Shown piece after piece: positions 1 to 13,800 of a stretch of DNA of 64,000 bases. Position 1 is the first letter of the stretch, and each line of letters opens with the position of its first letter. Source of the stretch: Eunapius fragilis (Eukaryota; Porifera; Demospongiae; Spongillida; Spongillidae); the NCBI GenBank assembly GCA_963681505.1, contig OY811971.1:9853991-9917990 (forward strand). The letters run 5' to 3'. Below the pieces are notes generated by a model. It had not been told where the DNA came from, did no database searches, and saw only the letters and a program-made list of their open reading frames with translations. The translations under genes and the position numbers were made by a program.

Positions 1-226
1 AGATACTACAAAAAGAGCCCTGTGGGTGTGGTGAGGAGTGTGAGAAGTTAAGGAACATAACCGACTAAGAAGAGCCCTGTGGGTGTGGTGAACTTTCCAG
101 AAGTATGAGGGGTTAAGGAACGGACTAAAAAGAGCCCTGTGGGTGTGGTATACTTTCCAGGAGTGTGAGGGGTTATGGAGTGTAGCCAACAAAAAAGAGC
201 CCAGCATTGTGGTACAATGAATAACT
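1..226. repeat. 62-65 bp minisatellite, left block
   Basis: Three to four diverged head-to-tail copies of a unit with the core GAGCCCTGTGGGTGTGGTG, followed by a CTTTCCAGGAGTGTGAGG-type half. The array breaks off at about 205, is absent through the P-loop exon, and resumes at about 488. Short open frames across it have no coding character. Confidence 0.85.
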
Positions 227-295
227 TCATTCTTTCGCTTCGGTGAGGTGACATTGTCTGCTCAGCCGAGCAGCCCCTGTACTTATGTGCCTGAC

Positions 296-391
296 CTTTG
301 TCAGTGTGTTTTTCCCAGCACCACTATCCCCACACATGATCACTTTTCCGTAGGTGTGAACAGGGAAGGCTTCATAGCTGGTCGTATACTT
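296..391 (-). CDS. Candidate exon with Walker A P-loop (GTPase/ATPase start)
   Basis: A 96-bp phase-0 exon candidate of 32 codons. The acceptor is ...GCTTCAG at 394-392 and the donor AAAG|GTCAGG is at 296/295. The peptide contains VHTYGKVIMCGDSGAGKN, a GxxxxGK P-loop preceded by a hydrophobic beta strand, as at the start of Roc/Ras-like or NACHT-type nucleotide-binding domains. Large sponge and cnidarian ankyrin proteins often carry such a domain after the repeats (family knowledge). The residue after the P-loop lysine is Asn rather than the usual Ser/Thr, which would impair Mg binding; this may be a lineage variant or a decayed copy. It lies in the same orientation as, and 9.1 kb downstream of, the last ankyrin exon. 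No further exon of the domain was recognised between 1 and 295. Confidence 0.5.
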
Positions 392-487
392 CTGAAGCAT
401 TGTCAGTATGTTATACATGTAGTCCCTAGCCAGTTGCAGGGGTGGTTGGCCTCTTTTGTTCTTAAGGTTAACATCAATGCCTGGTGT

Positions 488-985
488 AGATAGAAGTTCC
501 TAGAGTGTGAGGGGTTAAATGGAACATAGCAGACAAAAGAGCCCTATGGATGTGGTGAACTTTCCAGGCGTGTGAGAGGTTAAGGAACATAGCTAACAAA
601 AAGAAGCCCGGTGGGCGTGGTGTACTTTCTAGGAGTGTGAGGGGTTAAGTAACATAGCCAACAAAAACGAGCCCTGTGGGTGTGGTGTACTTTCCACGAG
701 TGTGAGGGGTTATGGTACGTAACTGACAAAAAAGAGCCCTGTGAGTGTGGTGTACTTTCCAGGAGTGTGGAGGGTTAAGGAACATAGCCGACAATCCACA
801 CAATCCTCACCACACCCACAGAGCTCTTTTTTGTTGGCTACGTTCCTTAACCCCTCACACTCCTGGAAGAACACCACACCCACAGGGCTTTTATGTTGTC
901 CCGTGCATGTGGTAAACATTCCAATAGTGCAAAGGAGGGTGAAGCCAGATCCAGCAAAAAGAGCCCTGTGTGTGATGTACTTTTT
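488..985. repeat. 62-65 bp minisatellite, right block with inverted copy
   Basis: About five direct copies of the unit seen at 1-226, from 488 to 793. About one and a half copies in reverse orientation follow (about 803-900, CCACACCCACAGAGCTC core), and then a short direct remnant at 957-985. The direct and inverted copies can pair into a hairpin. Confidence 0.8.
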
Positions 986-3900
986 GAATTGTTTTGTGCG
1001 CTTATGGAACTACTGTTTTGTTACAAAAGGACTAATATACAATAAGTTCTATGGATCTTCCACAGATGATCCTGCTTGAAACAGGAGTGCCCGTGCGTTG
1101 GCTCGCATCAAAGTCAGGCTAAGCCTGCCATACAATAGACAGGTAGCATGGGACTTTGTTAATATTATATTCATATCCCAAGCCTATGGTTGTGTATTAG
1201 TCTGTTCCAGCTGCCAATGGCCTGTAACAAGGTTGCTCTGGTTGTGAGTTCCATCTCTAAGCATTGTGTGTGTCCCAATCCTCTCCTCCCCTCTGAAGAG
1301 CTTAGCAGGAGAGGACATATGGGGCACTCTGCCTTTTGTAGGGAAGGAGGGGCATGGGACTACATAGGGGAGGAGAGGGTTGGGACATATAAATATATAC
1401 AGGAGGGGTTGGGGCGTAAGCCTTCCAAAGGATACTACTACATATACCCACCATACTCCCTCCCCTACATGTATGATCAGATTAAAAGGGTAATGTGATT
1501 GTAATGAATAAGAATGAGGTCATGTTAGCAGCTGCAGTTTATCACACCTTTGACAGCTAGTCTGAGAAAACACTTTGGTTAATGGAGTTTAAAAATACTT
1601 TCACAATCATACATGTAGTACTTAAATGCTGTATATTTATTTAAAAAAAGCATCTTGCATTTGTTTTATCATGAGGGTTATTTAATGTGTTCCCCCTCTA
1701 TGCACTGTGTGTGCTTGTGTGTGTATGTGTGTGTGTGTGAGTGTGTGTGTATGTGTGTGTTGCTTGCTAGCTGGGAGATACCATGTACTTTATTTGTCAC
1801 TGTAAAAATAGAGACCTCTAAACAAAAACAAGTATCCACAATCTGATAAAAGTACATGTACATCCTGAAAAGAGCACAGGTGTCAGGACGAAAATTGGGT
1901 TGTCACAACAAGCTTCTCTTCATCACCTAGCATGCCTTTTACCTTATGTACTGGCCCACCCAACAATCCTACTGACACCTGCTGCACATGCATGGCCAGT
2001 GACAGCAGCCAACCAAAACAGCACCCAGGTCCCCTGGTTGTTCCAGAGTGGAAATATGTATAGTCACAGGGCCCCCCTCACCTTTATAAAAGAGGGGGGG
2101 GGGGGGATGATATAGTCTAGTACCCAGAACCTTGTACGCTAAAGTTTATATCACTGCTGCATGGAGAGTATCATCCACAGCTGAATTAATATACAAGGTT
2201 TGGGTACTTACCTAAAAATTGAGATCAGATCACTACCCCCCCCGCTATACACGCCCATGTATTCGTCCCCATTCCACACCTTTAAATACCTTCTAATGTG
2301 TAACATACTCATCTTAATTCTGTAAGCCCAGGGTACGGTGGTGATACATGTACAAAGCAGACATGCTGATGTGGTATGAATGTGCTACAGTAGGAAAGGA
2401 ACCAAAAGAGAATCCATTCTGCACTATACACACCACCATTCTTTCACTTTCTCCCAGATGTCTACACATATACCCCTGTTTTCTTACACACACCAACCTT
2501 CTACCCAACCCTTCAGCTCCACAAGGGAAGGTCATTGACCATTTTGCAAACTTGTTGACCCCCCAGTATTTAGCATTCTAACGTCTATTAGGATTCTGCA
2601 CTAACAGGACGAGTAGGAGTGTGTGTTCCTTCTCCTTCCCCCATAATCACTCCAGCTTGACATTGACACATTGGTTTGTACTGGACCAACATGATTTTGT
2701 GTGTGAGTGTGTGCGTGTGTGTGTATGTGTCTGTGGTTTGACAAGTTGCCCATGCCATTGGGAACCCTTTCATTTGCCCTCTATTCCCACTCCATGCATT
2801 ATCGTCCACTATGGCAATGAAGAAATCCTGTGCAGCTACCATTAGAAGCTATGAGTGTTTACATTGTGAAACTGTAGTTCCATTCTTATTGCTTTCTTGT
2901 GAACACACTTATCTTATACAGTTGTATGGTTGTTGTTATTGCTACATGTATCTTAAAGGCATATGCACTGACAATTTAAAATGTCATAGAGACATGAAGC
3001 ATTTTTGAGCTAGGTTAGCCTTCTAAAGCACAGGCAGATCATTTCTGGTGACTTCATTGTAATGTCATACCAGCCTTAGGGGTTGTAACCATGTACAACT
3101 CGTACTTGGTGTTGGCAGGATAGCAAATGTAGCTAGCTATAGGGGGTGGGGCATACAACTGTGTTACTGAACATCTATTGAACTTGGCTTTAACCATGGA
3201 CTGTGAATGGTTTCCCCTACTCAGGGACATGGATGAACAGTCTCCCCCCCCCCCCCCCCCCCCCCCTGCCTTTTTATTGCCATGCTACCTAAACATTAGA
3301 GACTGTTTTATGTCCCTGAGTAGGGGGAAATACATGTATTCACTGTCCATTGCTGGAGTCAGGTAATAGCAATTTTAAGTCTGTTGTCCTCTTCCCTCTG
3401 CCCTGCTGCATATTGCCGTGCTAGCTAAACATCACATTGTTTTATCCATATGGGAAAATATTTGCTGGAGGTATAGAAATATTGTAGCATGCCAATAAGT
3501 ACATGTTACATGGTAGATAGGGGGGGGGGGGGGGGGGGCGGGGGGGGGGGGGGGGGGGGGGGGGGACATGCCAACTGGCATTTGTGTAATCCAGCAATGG
3601 ACAGTGAATGGTTCTCTACTCAGAAACATGGATAGAACAGTATCCCATCCCCCCCCCCCGGCCAAGTAAGAATTAAATATTCACACCATCAAGGGCAGTG
3701 ATGTATGTCATGATGATGCTATGAAATGTGCAAACTAACAGTATAAAGCGGCTTGGGCTTCGCCCCACATCCCTCCCCATTATTAGTTACCCATGCCCAA
3801 AGCATTAATATTATGCACCCCTCCACATACCCCCCCCCCCCCCCTGCAAATTTTTTTGGATCCACCCCTGCTCTGAAGTTAAGGTAGCACAGATCACATG

Positions 3901-5517
3901 GTAGTGGGGAGAGGGGGGGAGGCATGCCAACTGACTCTTGTGCACTTACATGTAAAATTGCTACTACCTGCCTCCTGCAATGGACAGTGAATATTTTCAC
4001 CTACTGAGGAACATCAGTAGGTATACAACACGGCAATATGAATACATGTATTAGGGGAGCTGAGGTGGGGTATATGCCAACTGAATTTAATGTTTCCATC
4101 ATCATCATCATCACTGCCATCACACACTCTGGAGTGGGGAGAGGTGGGGTATAAGGGGCAGGGTTCGGGGCTAAGCATTATGATCTCAGTTGTAGCCCTA
4201 GTTAATAATTCATGATCCAGGAGATATCTTGGGAGTGGAATTAACTTTTATGCCACACCTCTCACTATATAACACTCACATATGGGCGGATCCAGAAATT
4301 ATTTTGCGAGGGGGGTAAAGGGGTGGGGGGTATAATTCTCATGCTTTAGGCGTGGCTAACTAATTAAACACGTAAAAGTGGAGGACGAAGCTCCAAGCAG
4401 CCGCTATTTACTGTTACTTCAGCACATGTTCGTTGCGTTCACTCATTGTTTGTATCATTATCGTGACTACGTCACCGCCTCATTAATAATCCTTTGGCAA
4501 AGACTGAGATGGTTGGGGGGGAGGGCATAAACAACCTGAAATACAGGTTTTGGTATGAAGGGAGTGGAGAACTGGGTTATGCCTCAAAACCTAGTTGCCC
4601 ACCCCCATGTATTTCAGGGTTGTAGAATTATAGCACTATTGGCATTCTTGCTACTAAGGGCTTTTCCATTCATACATGTATGAGTGCACTCATATGGAGC
4701 ACACTTGCGGTGGGAAGTGGTTTGTTACGCGTGATCTTCACAGAGATGGCTGCATAGAACGCATTTCTTTGTGTAAAATACCATTCTTTACCTAGCTCTA
4801 TATATAAAAGCTAGCTTGGTGATGACAGTTGCTGTGTGTTACTAATGTAGCTGATCGTAACACAACGAGGGATAATATCTCTGACACAACATGTACGTAC
4901 CAAGGAAACATACACGTTCCAACATACTCCACAGGCACACGTGCAAACGGGGCTGCGTACATATGCTGCCCTGGCTGGACAGTGGTGGCGTATGAACAGG
5001 TAACAAGGTTTTCTTGGTCAACGTTATGACGTACTATTCATTTATGGTTTGAAAGGGTAATAGAATTCACATACTTGAATCTAGAAATAGATGTGCACAT
5101 GGCATAGATAAGCTAGTTGCATGTGTAAATACGCTAACAGCTCTGGTTTTGGACTCCACTTTAAGCTCCTCAATACACGTACATCATCAATGCGGTCAAG
5201 TACATGTAGCTAGGGAGGGGGGAACGATCAACGTCATTATTAAATGTATGCCATAAGACAAAACTCCTCCATAATCAATGTTGAATAATTAATTAGTTCA
5301 CATATAATCTGAACTTTTCTTGGTGCCCACTATGAAAACAGGTCCATGCATGGCACCAAATTGAAGAGTACAATCTTACTACATGTATGTCAAGCACCTT
5401 AACATAAGATGAATGGGTTAAACAATGCATTGGTTTATAACATATACTTCGTAGTGTGAAGATGGTTGATAATTGCATATTTATTTTATAATTCTATATG
5501 CCACATTATGTTCAACA
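986..5517. other. Intron/intergenic with simple repeats, no gene recognised
   Basis: No coding exon could be supported here. The stretch holds TG-rich microsatellites (about 1707-1762 and 2698-2732), a poly-G run near 2092, the poly-C/poly-G-rich repeat cluster described separately, and an ACATGTA-rich AT background. If the P-loop exon belongs to the ankyrin gene, this is part of its 9-kb intron. Confidence 0.5.
3190..4020. repeat. Dispersed repeat with homopolymer C/G tracts
   Basis: Four diverged copies of a motif ending in CAATGGACAGTGAATGG and continuing CTACTCAGGAACATGG: about 3195-3240 (+), 3302-3356 (inverted), 3592-3640 (+) and 3974-4018 (+). Each lies next to long runs of C or G (3242-3266, 3521-3565, 3651-3660, 3831-3844). 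They look like decayed non-autonomous element copies. Confidence 0.6.
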
Positions 5518-5716
5518 TTAATGTTTAATCTCCCGCAATCCTTAGTTAAGGATGGCCATCCTTAAAAATAAGGATGATGACCACTTTCTAAAAGAATGAT
5601 GTACACTTTCTTTGTTTTATATTAGTGATTCACTAGATTCAAGATCATGCAGATCAGTGATATGCCGTGATTAAAACAGGTTTGGCTTGCTCAAAAACCG
5701 GTATTACAGTGTAAAC

Positions 5717-5938
5717 ATGGCGAAACCACCATTTGCCGTTGGCGATATAGTAGTGAGCAAATTTACTTTGTATGACGTATGGCAAGGAAGGACAGGTTTC
5801 TGGTAGCTCTAGGAGTAAAATGTACACTGTCAGATGGATCTGTGGAACAATATCCACGGCGTCAACAACCTACGTTCACGTACCGGCCAGTTACTTCCAA
5901 AGATCGAAGTGATTGCATACACTCGAAAGCGTCAAGTT
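5717..5938 (+). pseudogene. Short ORFs in the foldback element
   Basis: An ATG at 5717 opens MAKPPFAVGDIVVSKF and continues to a stop after 29 codons. An overlapping frame continues FLVALGVKCTLSDGS and ends about 50 codons later. The composition looks coding, and the two frames would join by one frameshift or a splice at CAG|GTTTCT. They may be remains of a transposon protein; no family was recognised. Confidence 0.25.
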
Positions 5939-6854
5939 AAGCAACCCTGCATAGATACCGAGGGAGCCACATAAAGCGACGGATGTAGTTCCTCACTACG
6001 GATGAATGACATACATGTAGGCTTTAGGTGACCAAAGCGGCAGCACTGCATAATTCGTCAAATGACAGTGACAGCGACAGTAACAGCAGGCTTAAACAAT
6101 GGTGTGGTCTCCTCGAGTCTGATTAATTGAGGCTAAGCTCCACTAAGCTAGAACACATATCGCATGCCAATCGGCAACACTTTACACGTCATTATACAAA
6201 TGCTTGATAATACTTTTTAACACCGCTTTCGTGAGAATCGAATGTTTTTTTGTCGAACCGACCTTTTGGAAAATTAGTCGGAAAAGCTTTTTATGCTTTA
6301 GAAAGCATATTTTCTGATAGGACAACTCTCGATGAGCCATTTGGTATAAATTTCAGCTTTGTGGCATATACACCAATGTACTTGTATCGGGTGAAACTTA
6401 CGCACTCTCTCGTTTTTTGATGTTCGAGAGCTGATCGGTACACTTTTTTCCTATCGCATTTTAACAAAATCTGATGGTATTTTTAGATTCTTCTACATAC
6501 CAAATAAAGGCCTAGTGAATACCATGTTCATAGCTAGCATAGTTTACGTGCAAACTGCACTGTTTTGTACAAAAACTCGTACCCAGACTTATACTGATTA
6601 TTTTGCGCATGCGCATTATACGTTTTTGCAAAATAAAATTTTTTAGTGTGCAGCAAGTGCCATGCAGGAACAAACTGCATAAAGTGCTGCATGTGGCATC
6701 CACGTAAGCGTGGTCAGCCAAGCAATGTAATAGCTTTGTCTAATTCTGAACCATCACCACAATCGCAAGATCGGTAAAATCCTGAATGTGTAAATCGGGC
6801 ATAACCCAGGTAGACATTGAAGTTGGAATCTCAGGCACACATTTTGAAGGTCAG

Positions 6855-7450
6855 ACATGTCTGTGGCTTGCTTTCATATGACTGCTGCAGTGCACATGCA
6901 TGTGGTTTGCTGTCATATGGCTGCACGTGGCTGTAGCTTGCTGTCACACGACTGCACATGCCTGTGGCTTGCTGTCATATTACTGCCAATGGCTGTAGCT
7001 TGCTGTCATGTGACTGCACATGGCCATGGCTTGCTGTCATATGACTGCACATGGCTGTAGCTTGCTGTCATGTGACTGCACATGGCCATGGCTTGCTGTC
7101 ATATGACTGCACATGGCTGCAGCTTGCTGTCATATGACTGCACATGGCTGTAGCTTGCTGTCATATGACTGCACATGGCTGTAGCTTGCTGTCATATGAC
7201 TGCACATGCCTGTGGCTTGCTGTCATATTACTGCCAATGGCTGTAGCTTGCTATCATATGACTGCACATGGCTGTAGCTATATGACTGCACATGGCTGTA
7301 GCTTGCTGTCATGTGACTGCATATGGCTGTAACTTGCTGACAGGTGACTGCACATGGGTGTGGTTTGCTGTCATATATGACTACACATGTCCAAGCACAT
7401 GGCCATAGCTTGCTGTCCTGCCAATAATATTCAGAGTCATATGACAGCAA
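6855..7450. repeat. 31-bp minisatellite
   Basis: About 18 tandem copies of a 31-bp unit containing GACTGCACATGGCTGTAGCT followed by TGCTGTCATAT. The monomers vary by a few substitutions and one copy is shortened near 7278. Because 31 is not a multiple of three, the open frames over it are artefacts. Confidence 0.9.
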
Positions 7451-8814
7451 GCCATATGTTTACCTGGCTGAGCTGCAGTTGCAGAAAGCAATCAGATTTG
7501 AGCAATGTTCCACTGCATGCCAGCAGTGTGTATAGGAAATCTGCATGAGGCTATAGCATTAAAGTGTTGAAGGGAGCTCTGGAAGGCAAAAGAAGGCAAG
7601 GATAAGCTTTGAGCATTTGGATATGGAAAAAGATCTCTCCAAGTGGAACTGGAGGTATATCTCTGCAGCCATCACTACATTGAAAAGACGGGAAATAAGC
7701 AAGAGCGAGTAACAGACAGGGCACATGGCAAGCAGCTTCTGTTTAGCAGCAGTGATGATATATATGTGTTCTGATGTGTGTACTATGAACTCTACTATAT
7801 ATGACTGTATACAAATGGAAAATAGCGCATGCGTAAGACTTATATAACAGCCAAAGTTCGACACCCGCAGATTAATACATCGGTCTGGGAACGCGGCCAC
7901 AAGGATCGACATAATAAAAAGTGCTGGTTTCAACGCTCGTATACAGTTAAACGGTCTAAATATGTACAAAACCGACAGACACATCTTACAAAGGTAAGCA
8001 TATTGGGACCGCTTTCGGTGTTAGAAAAGGCTTCAGAAAAAAGTGTACTTTTATCTGTGAAGCTTCCAACCGTTTGACTAAAAACGAATGCTGGTTACGA
8101 CAGGAAGTACATACGACGCTAGAAATAGTGCAAACCCTCATGCAGAGAGTTGCACTACTAGGTTCTTATGCTTTTGTGACTAAAAAACGTCGTCCGACTA
8201 ATTTTCTAAAACTTGAGTTCGACAAAATAGCCCAAAAAAACATTCGATTCTCACGGAACCGGTGTTAAGTGTTATGGTGTAAATAGGCATAACTTATTAA
8301 CTACAAATTATTTCTTTGACGAATCAGGTTGTGAGTAGGATCAACTGGCTATCAGAGAAAATCAAGAGTTTCAAAACTACTGCGGTTTTTATGGTCAATA
8401 ATCTCTACTGTTGTGATCCTTATTTAAGGATGGTGTCAATACTTAAATAAGGATGTGCCACTTCCTCCCTGCTTTACCACATGGACATTGATCATATTGA
8501 CATCATTTAAAGTCTGTTATGGAGGTTAATCAGTATACAATTGATTAATAGCATTTATTTTATCTTACTTATTCGGTTTGGAAAAATATCCAACGTAAAA
8601 GATTATCCTTATGGATAATGGCATCCTTAAATAAGGATTTTTCCCTGGAGATTAAACATTAAAATAAACGTTTTGATGATAGCATTTGATAACCACAAAC
8701 CATTTTAGTGTATGGCAGCCACTTTTGTGGAGGCTGTTTGTAGGTGTTGCTAAGGCCCAAAACCTCAGCTATCAAAACTTTGGCCATAGTGTAGTACTAA
8801 TACAATTGGACTAG

Positions 8815-9160
8815 AGAGACCTTGCGCATCATGTATATGACTATAACAGAACCAATTTTGTGGAGGGAAAGTGAGGGTGCGGGATGAAGGTGAGGGAGAT
8901 AAGAGAGGTGAGGATGTGATATGGAGGGAATGGTGAGGTGTGCGTGGAGGGAAAAGTAAGGTGGCATGAGGGAAGGTGAAGGTGTGAGGAGAAGGGAAAG
9001 TGGGGGTTGGCAATGATTGTACTCAATGTGCAAAAGGTTCATGGGAACCAAGACATGCCATGTGCTTACACACCCTGGCCACACTCATACACACACACTG
9101 CACTCATACACACACACACCCCTTACAAGCCACCTTAACTCACCTGCATTGTAGATTACA
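8815..9160. repeat. Ankyrin-module intron repeat (GACCTTGCGCATCATG family)
   Basis: A recurring intronic block: ACCTTGCGCATCATGTATAT, a GGAGGGAAAGTGAGG-rich purine stretch, GGTTCATGGGAACCAAGAC, and then CA/CACTCA repeats. Related blocks occur at about 20410-20820, 32310-32670, 34380-34650, 35570-35940, 37170-37370 and 42775-43045. In most modules the block sits just upstream, in gene direction, of the exon at the next lower or higher coordinate. It marks the segmental duplication that multiplied the exons. Confidence 0.8.
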
Positions 9161-9512
9161 TTATAATCCATAACGTAAGTAACACACACCCCACAACAGT
9201 TCCCATTGCACATTTCAGACAAATTAGATTATAAAAACAAACTATGCTTGCACTCAAAAGCCAATCAAATCCCTGCATTTTCCATTGATCCCACAGATGT
9301 TACTTTCCACCTTACAAGCCCCTTAACTCACCTGCATTGTAGATTACATTAAAACGCCCCTCCCCTTAATGAGGATAAACCCATACAAGTGCACAGCTCC
9401 AGTGTTATGAACTCAATGGTGTACACATGTCCTTGTACTGTAGTTCAATTTACAGTTCTCACATCAGAGTACAAGTCACCACATGTCCTTGGGCTGGGCT
9501 GGTACTGCTCAC

Positions 9513-9611
9513 CTCATCCTGTAAATCAACTTTGGCACCAGCAGATAACAATATCCTCACAACCTTTTCATGGCCACATAAAGTTGCCATCATCAGTGAT
9601 GACAGTCCATC
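9513..9611 (-). CDS. Ankyrin-repeat exon (11th recognised)
   Basis: A 99-bp phase-0 exon encoding one ankyrin repeat. The acceptor TCTTCAG| precedes GATGGACTG and the donor is GATGAG|GTGAGC. The 33 codons start DGLSSLMMATLCGHEKVV and end LLSAGAKVDLQDE, matching helix 1, helix 2 and loop of the ankyrin fold. It is the last recognised repeat of the minus-strand gene. Its flanks closely match those of the exon at 22479-22577. Confidence 0.85.
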
Positions 9612-12600
9612 CTGAAGAGATGAACATATGATTATGGCTGTACCAGGAACATCCTACCACACAACCCATCCTTCACACAGTCACAGAGAACAGTCCTATT
9701 AGGGAGATGGTGTGATGGCCTTATGAGCATCAGGTGATCCTTCATTGTATAGCAAACGGAGGTCAACACTAAGGATCACCTGACACTCAAAAGAGCCCAT
9801 AGGTTTTATACCGGGTCAATCCATGTCCTGACACAAATGAATCGGCATGTACCCCTCAGATTTGTGTGCAATTTATCATATTTGCTTGACCTAATATGGA
9901 TGTTACTTTAACGCATTAATTTATCTCACGAGTGGTTTACGAATTAACACTGTCATGAATAATTAATTGTTTTCCACTTTGAAGACTCATAACTCCCTAC
10001 TCACAGAACGTGTATGGCTATTGTTGGCATCAAATTGAAGCTCTCTTAGTATACAATCCAACTATAATATACTTTTTTGTGGGAGAGGCAAAAGGGTTAT
10101 AGAATAAACGTTTATGCAGCACGGTTTTCAATATTTAGGTCACTTGCAGGGTGATACTTAAGAATTTTGTTTTTGTATATGAAAACTGTTCATTGTCCTT
10201 TTAAAAATAAAAAGTTTGAGTATCAGCTAGTTCTGGGAACAGCAGAGGGTTAAAGGGCAAGACGCCATTTTTAATTTCTTCATAGTTGTTTTTATCACTA
10301 ATGAGAAGTAAGTGTTTGTTTAGATACAATGTACGTCTCAAGGGTATTACATAATACTGTCGTCAAGTAAGAAAGGGTGATGGTAATTTTACATCGAATT
10401 GCGCATTTATTGGAAACCGTTAAGCCTTCTAATGGGATCGTTGCTTAGGTAAGCGTGCTCGTTATTACTGTCATAAGTGGTTACAGCTCAACATTTCTTT
10501 TGATTGGAAGTAAAAAGGAACAACGAGGTTTAACTGAACCGGCGGTGGGACCTATTCATACGCCGGATGACTGCGTACCGGGGATCCCACCCGCGGCACC
10601 ACTATCCCCGTTGCCACCAGAAATAATATATAGATTATCTCTGGTGCCACTAGTTGAACTCCCGCGGCTCCACTACCCCCGGTGCCATTAGTTGAACAAC
10701 CCGCGGTACCACTACCACTTGCCGAGCCTCCTGAGCAACTACCAGAGGTCCCCCCAGCAAAAAGTTCTTGGCCAAGATTCTTGGCAAGATGGTCAAGATC
10801 TTGTCAGGATGGCCAAGATCTTGTCAAGATGGCCAAGATCTTACCAGGATGCCAAGATCTTGCCATTAGTAAAAAAAAAAAAGTCACCAAATCTGAAACA
10901 TTTAATAACTGAATTAGTACGTAGAAAGGATAGATTTGCAAGAATATGTCTGGCTGATACACTATGTATGAGTTGACATTTAAAAATGACACACTGATGT
11001 GTATATGATCAACTGATGTTGTTTACAGGGGAAAAAAATAGCACAACAAAGTATAACTCAATACATTATTATCTAGTGCTTTTCATAGACATTTGGCAGA
11101 TAAACTATTACATCAGTAGGAGAATGTTTGTTAAGGGATATGAACACATTTTCGGATTAAAGAATTAGTGGCTACTGCTGAAATGATGTTTGTTACAGAC
11201 ACTTTTTTCACTTTTACAAAAAATCTGTCAACTGCTGCATTCACTAAATCAGGCTTGCTAGCCTGAATATCTTTCAAAATGCCATCCGAAAGTTTCTCAA
11301 ATATATCAATGATAGCAACAGGCCCTTCCTTTAACATACAGAATTTCCTAATTGACCCAATTCTTCTCATTCCTCTGTCTTGAAATTAACATACTGAACT
11401 GTCTCGCAGAGTCTTCTTATCTTTTATACGATATGAAGTATTTCTTAAATAGTAAGATTTAAAGGTTGTAACAACATTATCTGTGCTAGTAGTATGAAAT
11501 CCAGCATTGTGAATGGCATCAAGTTCTTCATTCAATAAAACAGCATTGAATATTTTTCCACGAATTCCTTCCTGAGTATTCAGAATCTCCTTTTTCAAAA
11601 ACTGCAATGTTCTCTCATGTTCTGAACTTGCTAACTCATTGACATATGAACGAAGAGAAAATTTCGAACATATTGATCGTGACAAGCTGGGTAGAAAGTT
11701 TTTGAATCCATGCCGCTGTTTTTTAATGTATCCATTCATGTGTTCAAAACTGAAGCAAGAATAAGCCCAAAGTGGACCAAGCCAACGCACAAAAGCAGTC
11801 AAATGTATTAGACCATGCACATTAGATGAACACATTTTTTCTGGATATAATTCAGGAACATACTTGAAGAATGTATTAAGCATGTTTTCAGCTGCATCAA
11901 TGTCATCTGATGAAATGGCAGTATTAAGCAAAATGTGCATTGATGCGATCAATAGTGCAAAATGATGCACATAGTCAGGAGGCAAATAGTTTAGAAGTAT
12001 AGGTAATGAGTAGAAGAGCAGCCATGCTCTATACTCAGATGCTTTCCAGTAACCCAAATAATTGCGAATTGGTCTAGGTGGCCTGCTAAATTCATGAGGT
12101 GGTTTTATTCTCATAAGGCACTTGTCAATATCAGTTAAAACATCACCTAAAAAGAATCTTAGAGCACGATTGTTTACATCAATGGAGCATTCCAAAAAAG
12201 ATTTACATACCCCTAGTGCAACTCCATGCATGTAGTCCTGGGCAACACATTTTGTCAGAATGTGCCTTCTTAACTGAGACGTACCCTTAACACCATAGAC
12301 TGCTTTTGATACTTCTTCAGCCTGCAAAGCCCATTTATCGATGTCACTTTGAATCTTAAGTATATGTGGTTCCGTGGGCAAATAAAGGTGACGATGTGAC
12401 TTGTGCACACCTTTATCTAGGCAATAAGGGCAACCATAGTACCCATTAAATTGAACAACATTCAAGACCATTGCTTTCGCAGGTTGGTCAAATACTCCCA
12501 CTAAAAGCTATCCTTTGAGTGTCTTAATTCCTTCAGAGGTTTGGAATTGTATACCAGTCGTTTCAAGTTTTTCAAAACAGGAGGTATTAATGTCTGCATG

Positions 12601-13394
12601 GGAGGTTTACAAGGACCAAGCCACAATGCTCCAACCATCATATTTTCAGCATTCATTCGGTTTGTGGGTGGAAGGGAAGTGGTGAACATCAGAACTGGCC
12701 ACAGGGTTTGACCTAACAGTTTAGAAATAATTTTAATAATATTAATGTACATTGCTTGAATCATACCTGAAGATTTAAATACTGGGACACCATCACAACA
12801 GAGAATGAGTCCTGCATGTTCAGGAACAGATAGGAAATAACTTTCTTGTTTTTAATGTTTCATCAAAGTGCCATCATCTATGTCTTCAATAATGTCTTCA
12901 GTATGCTGTCTAAAGAAGAATTGACATATTTGGTTCCATTTTTCTAGAATAATAAGAACTTAATATTATTTAGTTTTCAAAAGGTTATGGCCTTACCTTT
13001 GAAAATGGGGCACAGATGCTGCTCAAAAGGAAGAACAGCTAGATAACAAACTTTTGCTTTTTCTTTTTTACAAACAAAATTATTGCATTTGTTTGACATC
13101 ACAATTTTATTCATACATCTTGAACAATACATAAATATATCTGCTTCATCACAATTCAACTTATTTCTGAGTTGAAATGTTGATGTTGCAAACGAATTTG
13201 TTTCTGGATAATGAATGGCAATCAAATCCAATAGTTGCTTTGTAGTTGAATCACTTAAATTATTTGTAACTGCAAAGTAGTTAGCTGCTAGCCAACTTGC
13301 TTTCACACTAACTGGTGCACCTTGGTAGAGTGGTACTGTGGGTAGCCTATCACCTCTAGAAAGTGTGGCTGATGGTGTGATATGTTTTTCTTGA

Positions 13395-13800
<406 letters not shown>

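Larger units (their letters stand above)
5518..8662. mobile_element. Old foldback element with long imperfect inverted arms
   Basis: The ends are a near-perfect inverted pair: TTAATGTTTAATCTCC at 5518-5533 and its complement at 8647-8662. Both are followed inward by blocks of ATCCTTA-TAAGGAT motifs. Further inside, 6215-6300 pairs with 8160-8280 (shared GTGAGAATCGAATGTTTTTT) and 6310-6450 pairs more weakly with 7990-8150. The symmetry therefore runs for hundreds of bases per arm around a 31-bp minisatellite centre. No clear target duplication was found and no transposase recognised, so it is a foldback-type or long-TIR element of unknown superfamily. Confidence 0.65.

Noticed and set aside
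7559-7984. 141-codon minus frame
   Set aside because: Lies across the inner arm of the foldback element; no recognisable motif and hydrophobic by AT-rich composition.
9389-9631. Plus-strand frames MHSSSVMNSMVYTCPCTVVQ recurring in each module
   Set aside because: They are the antisense of the ankyrin exon and its intron; the minus strand gives an ankyrin repeat with splice sites.
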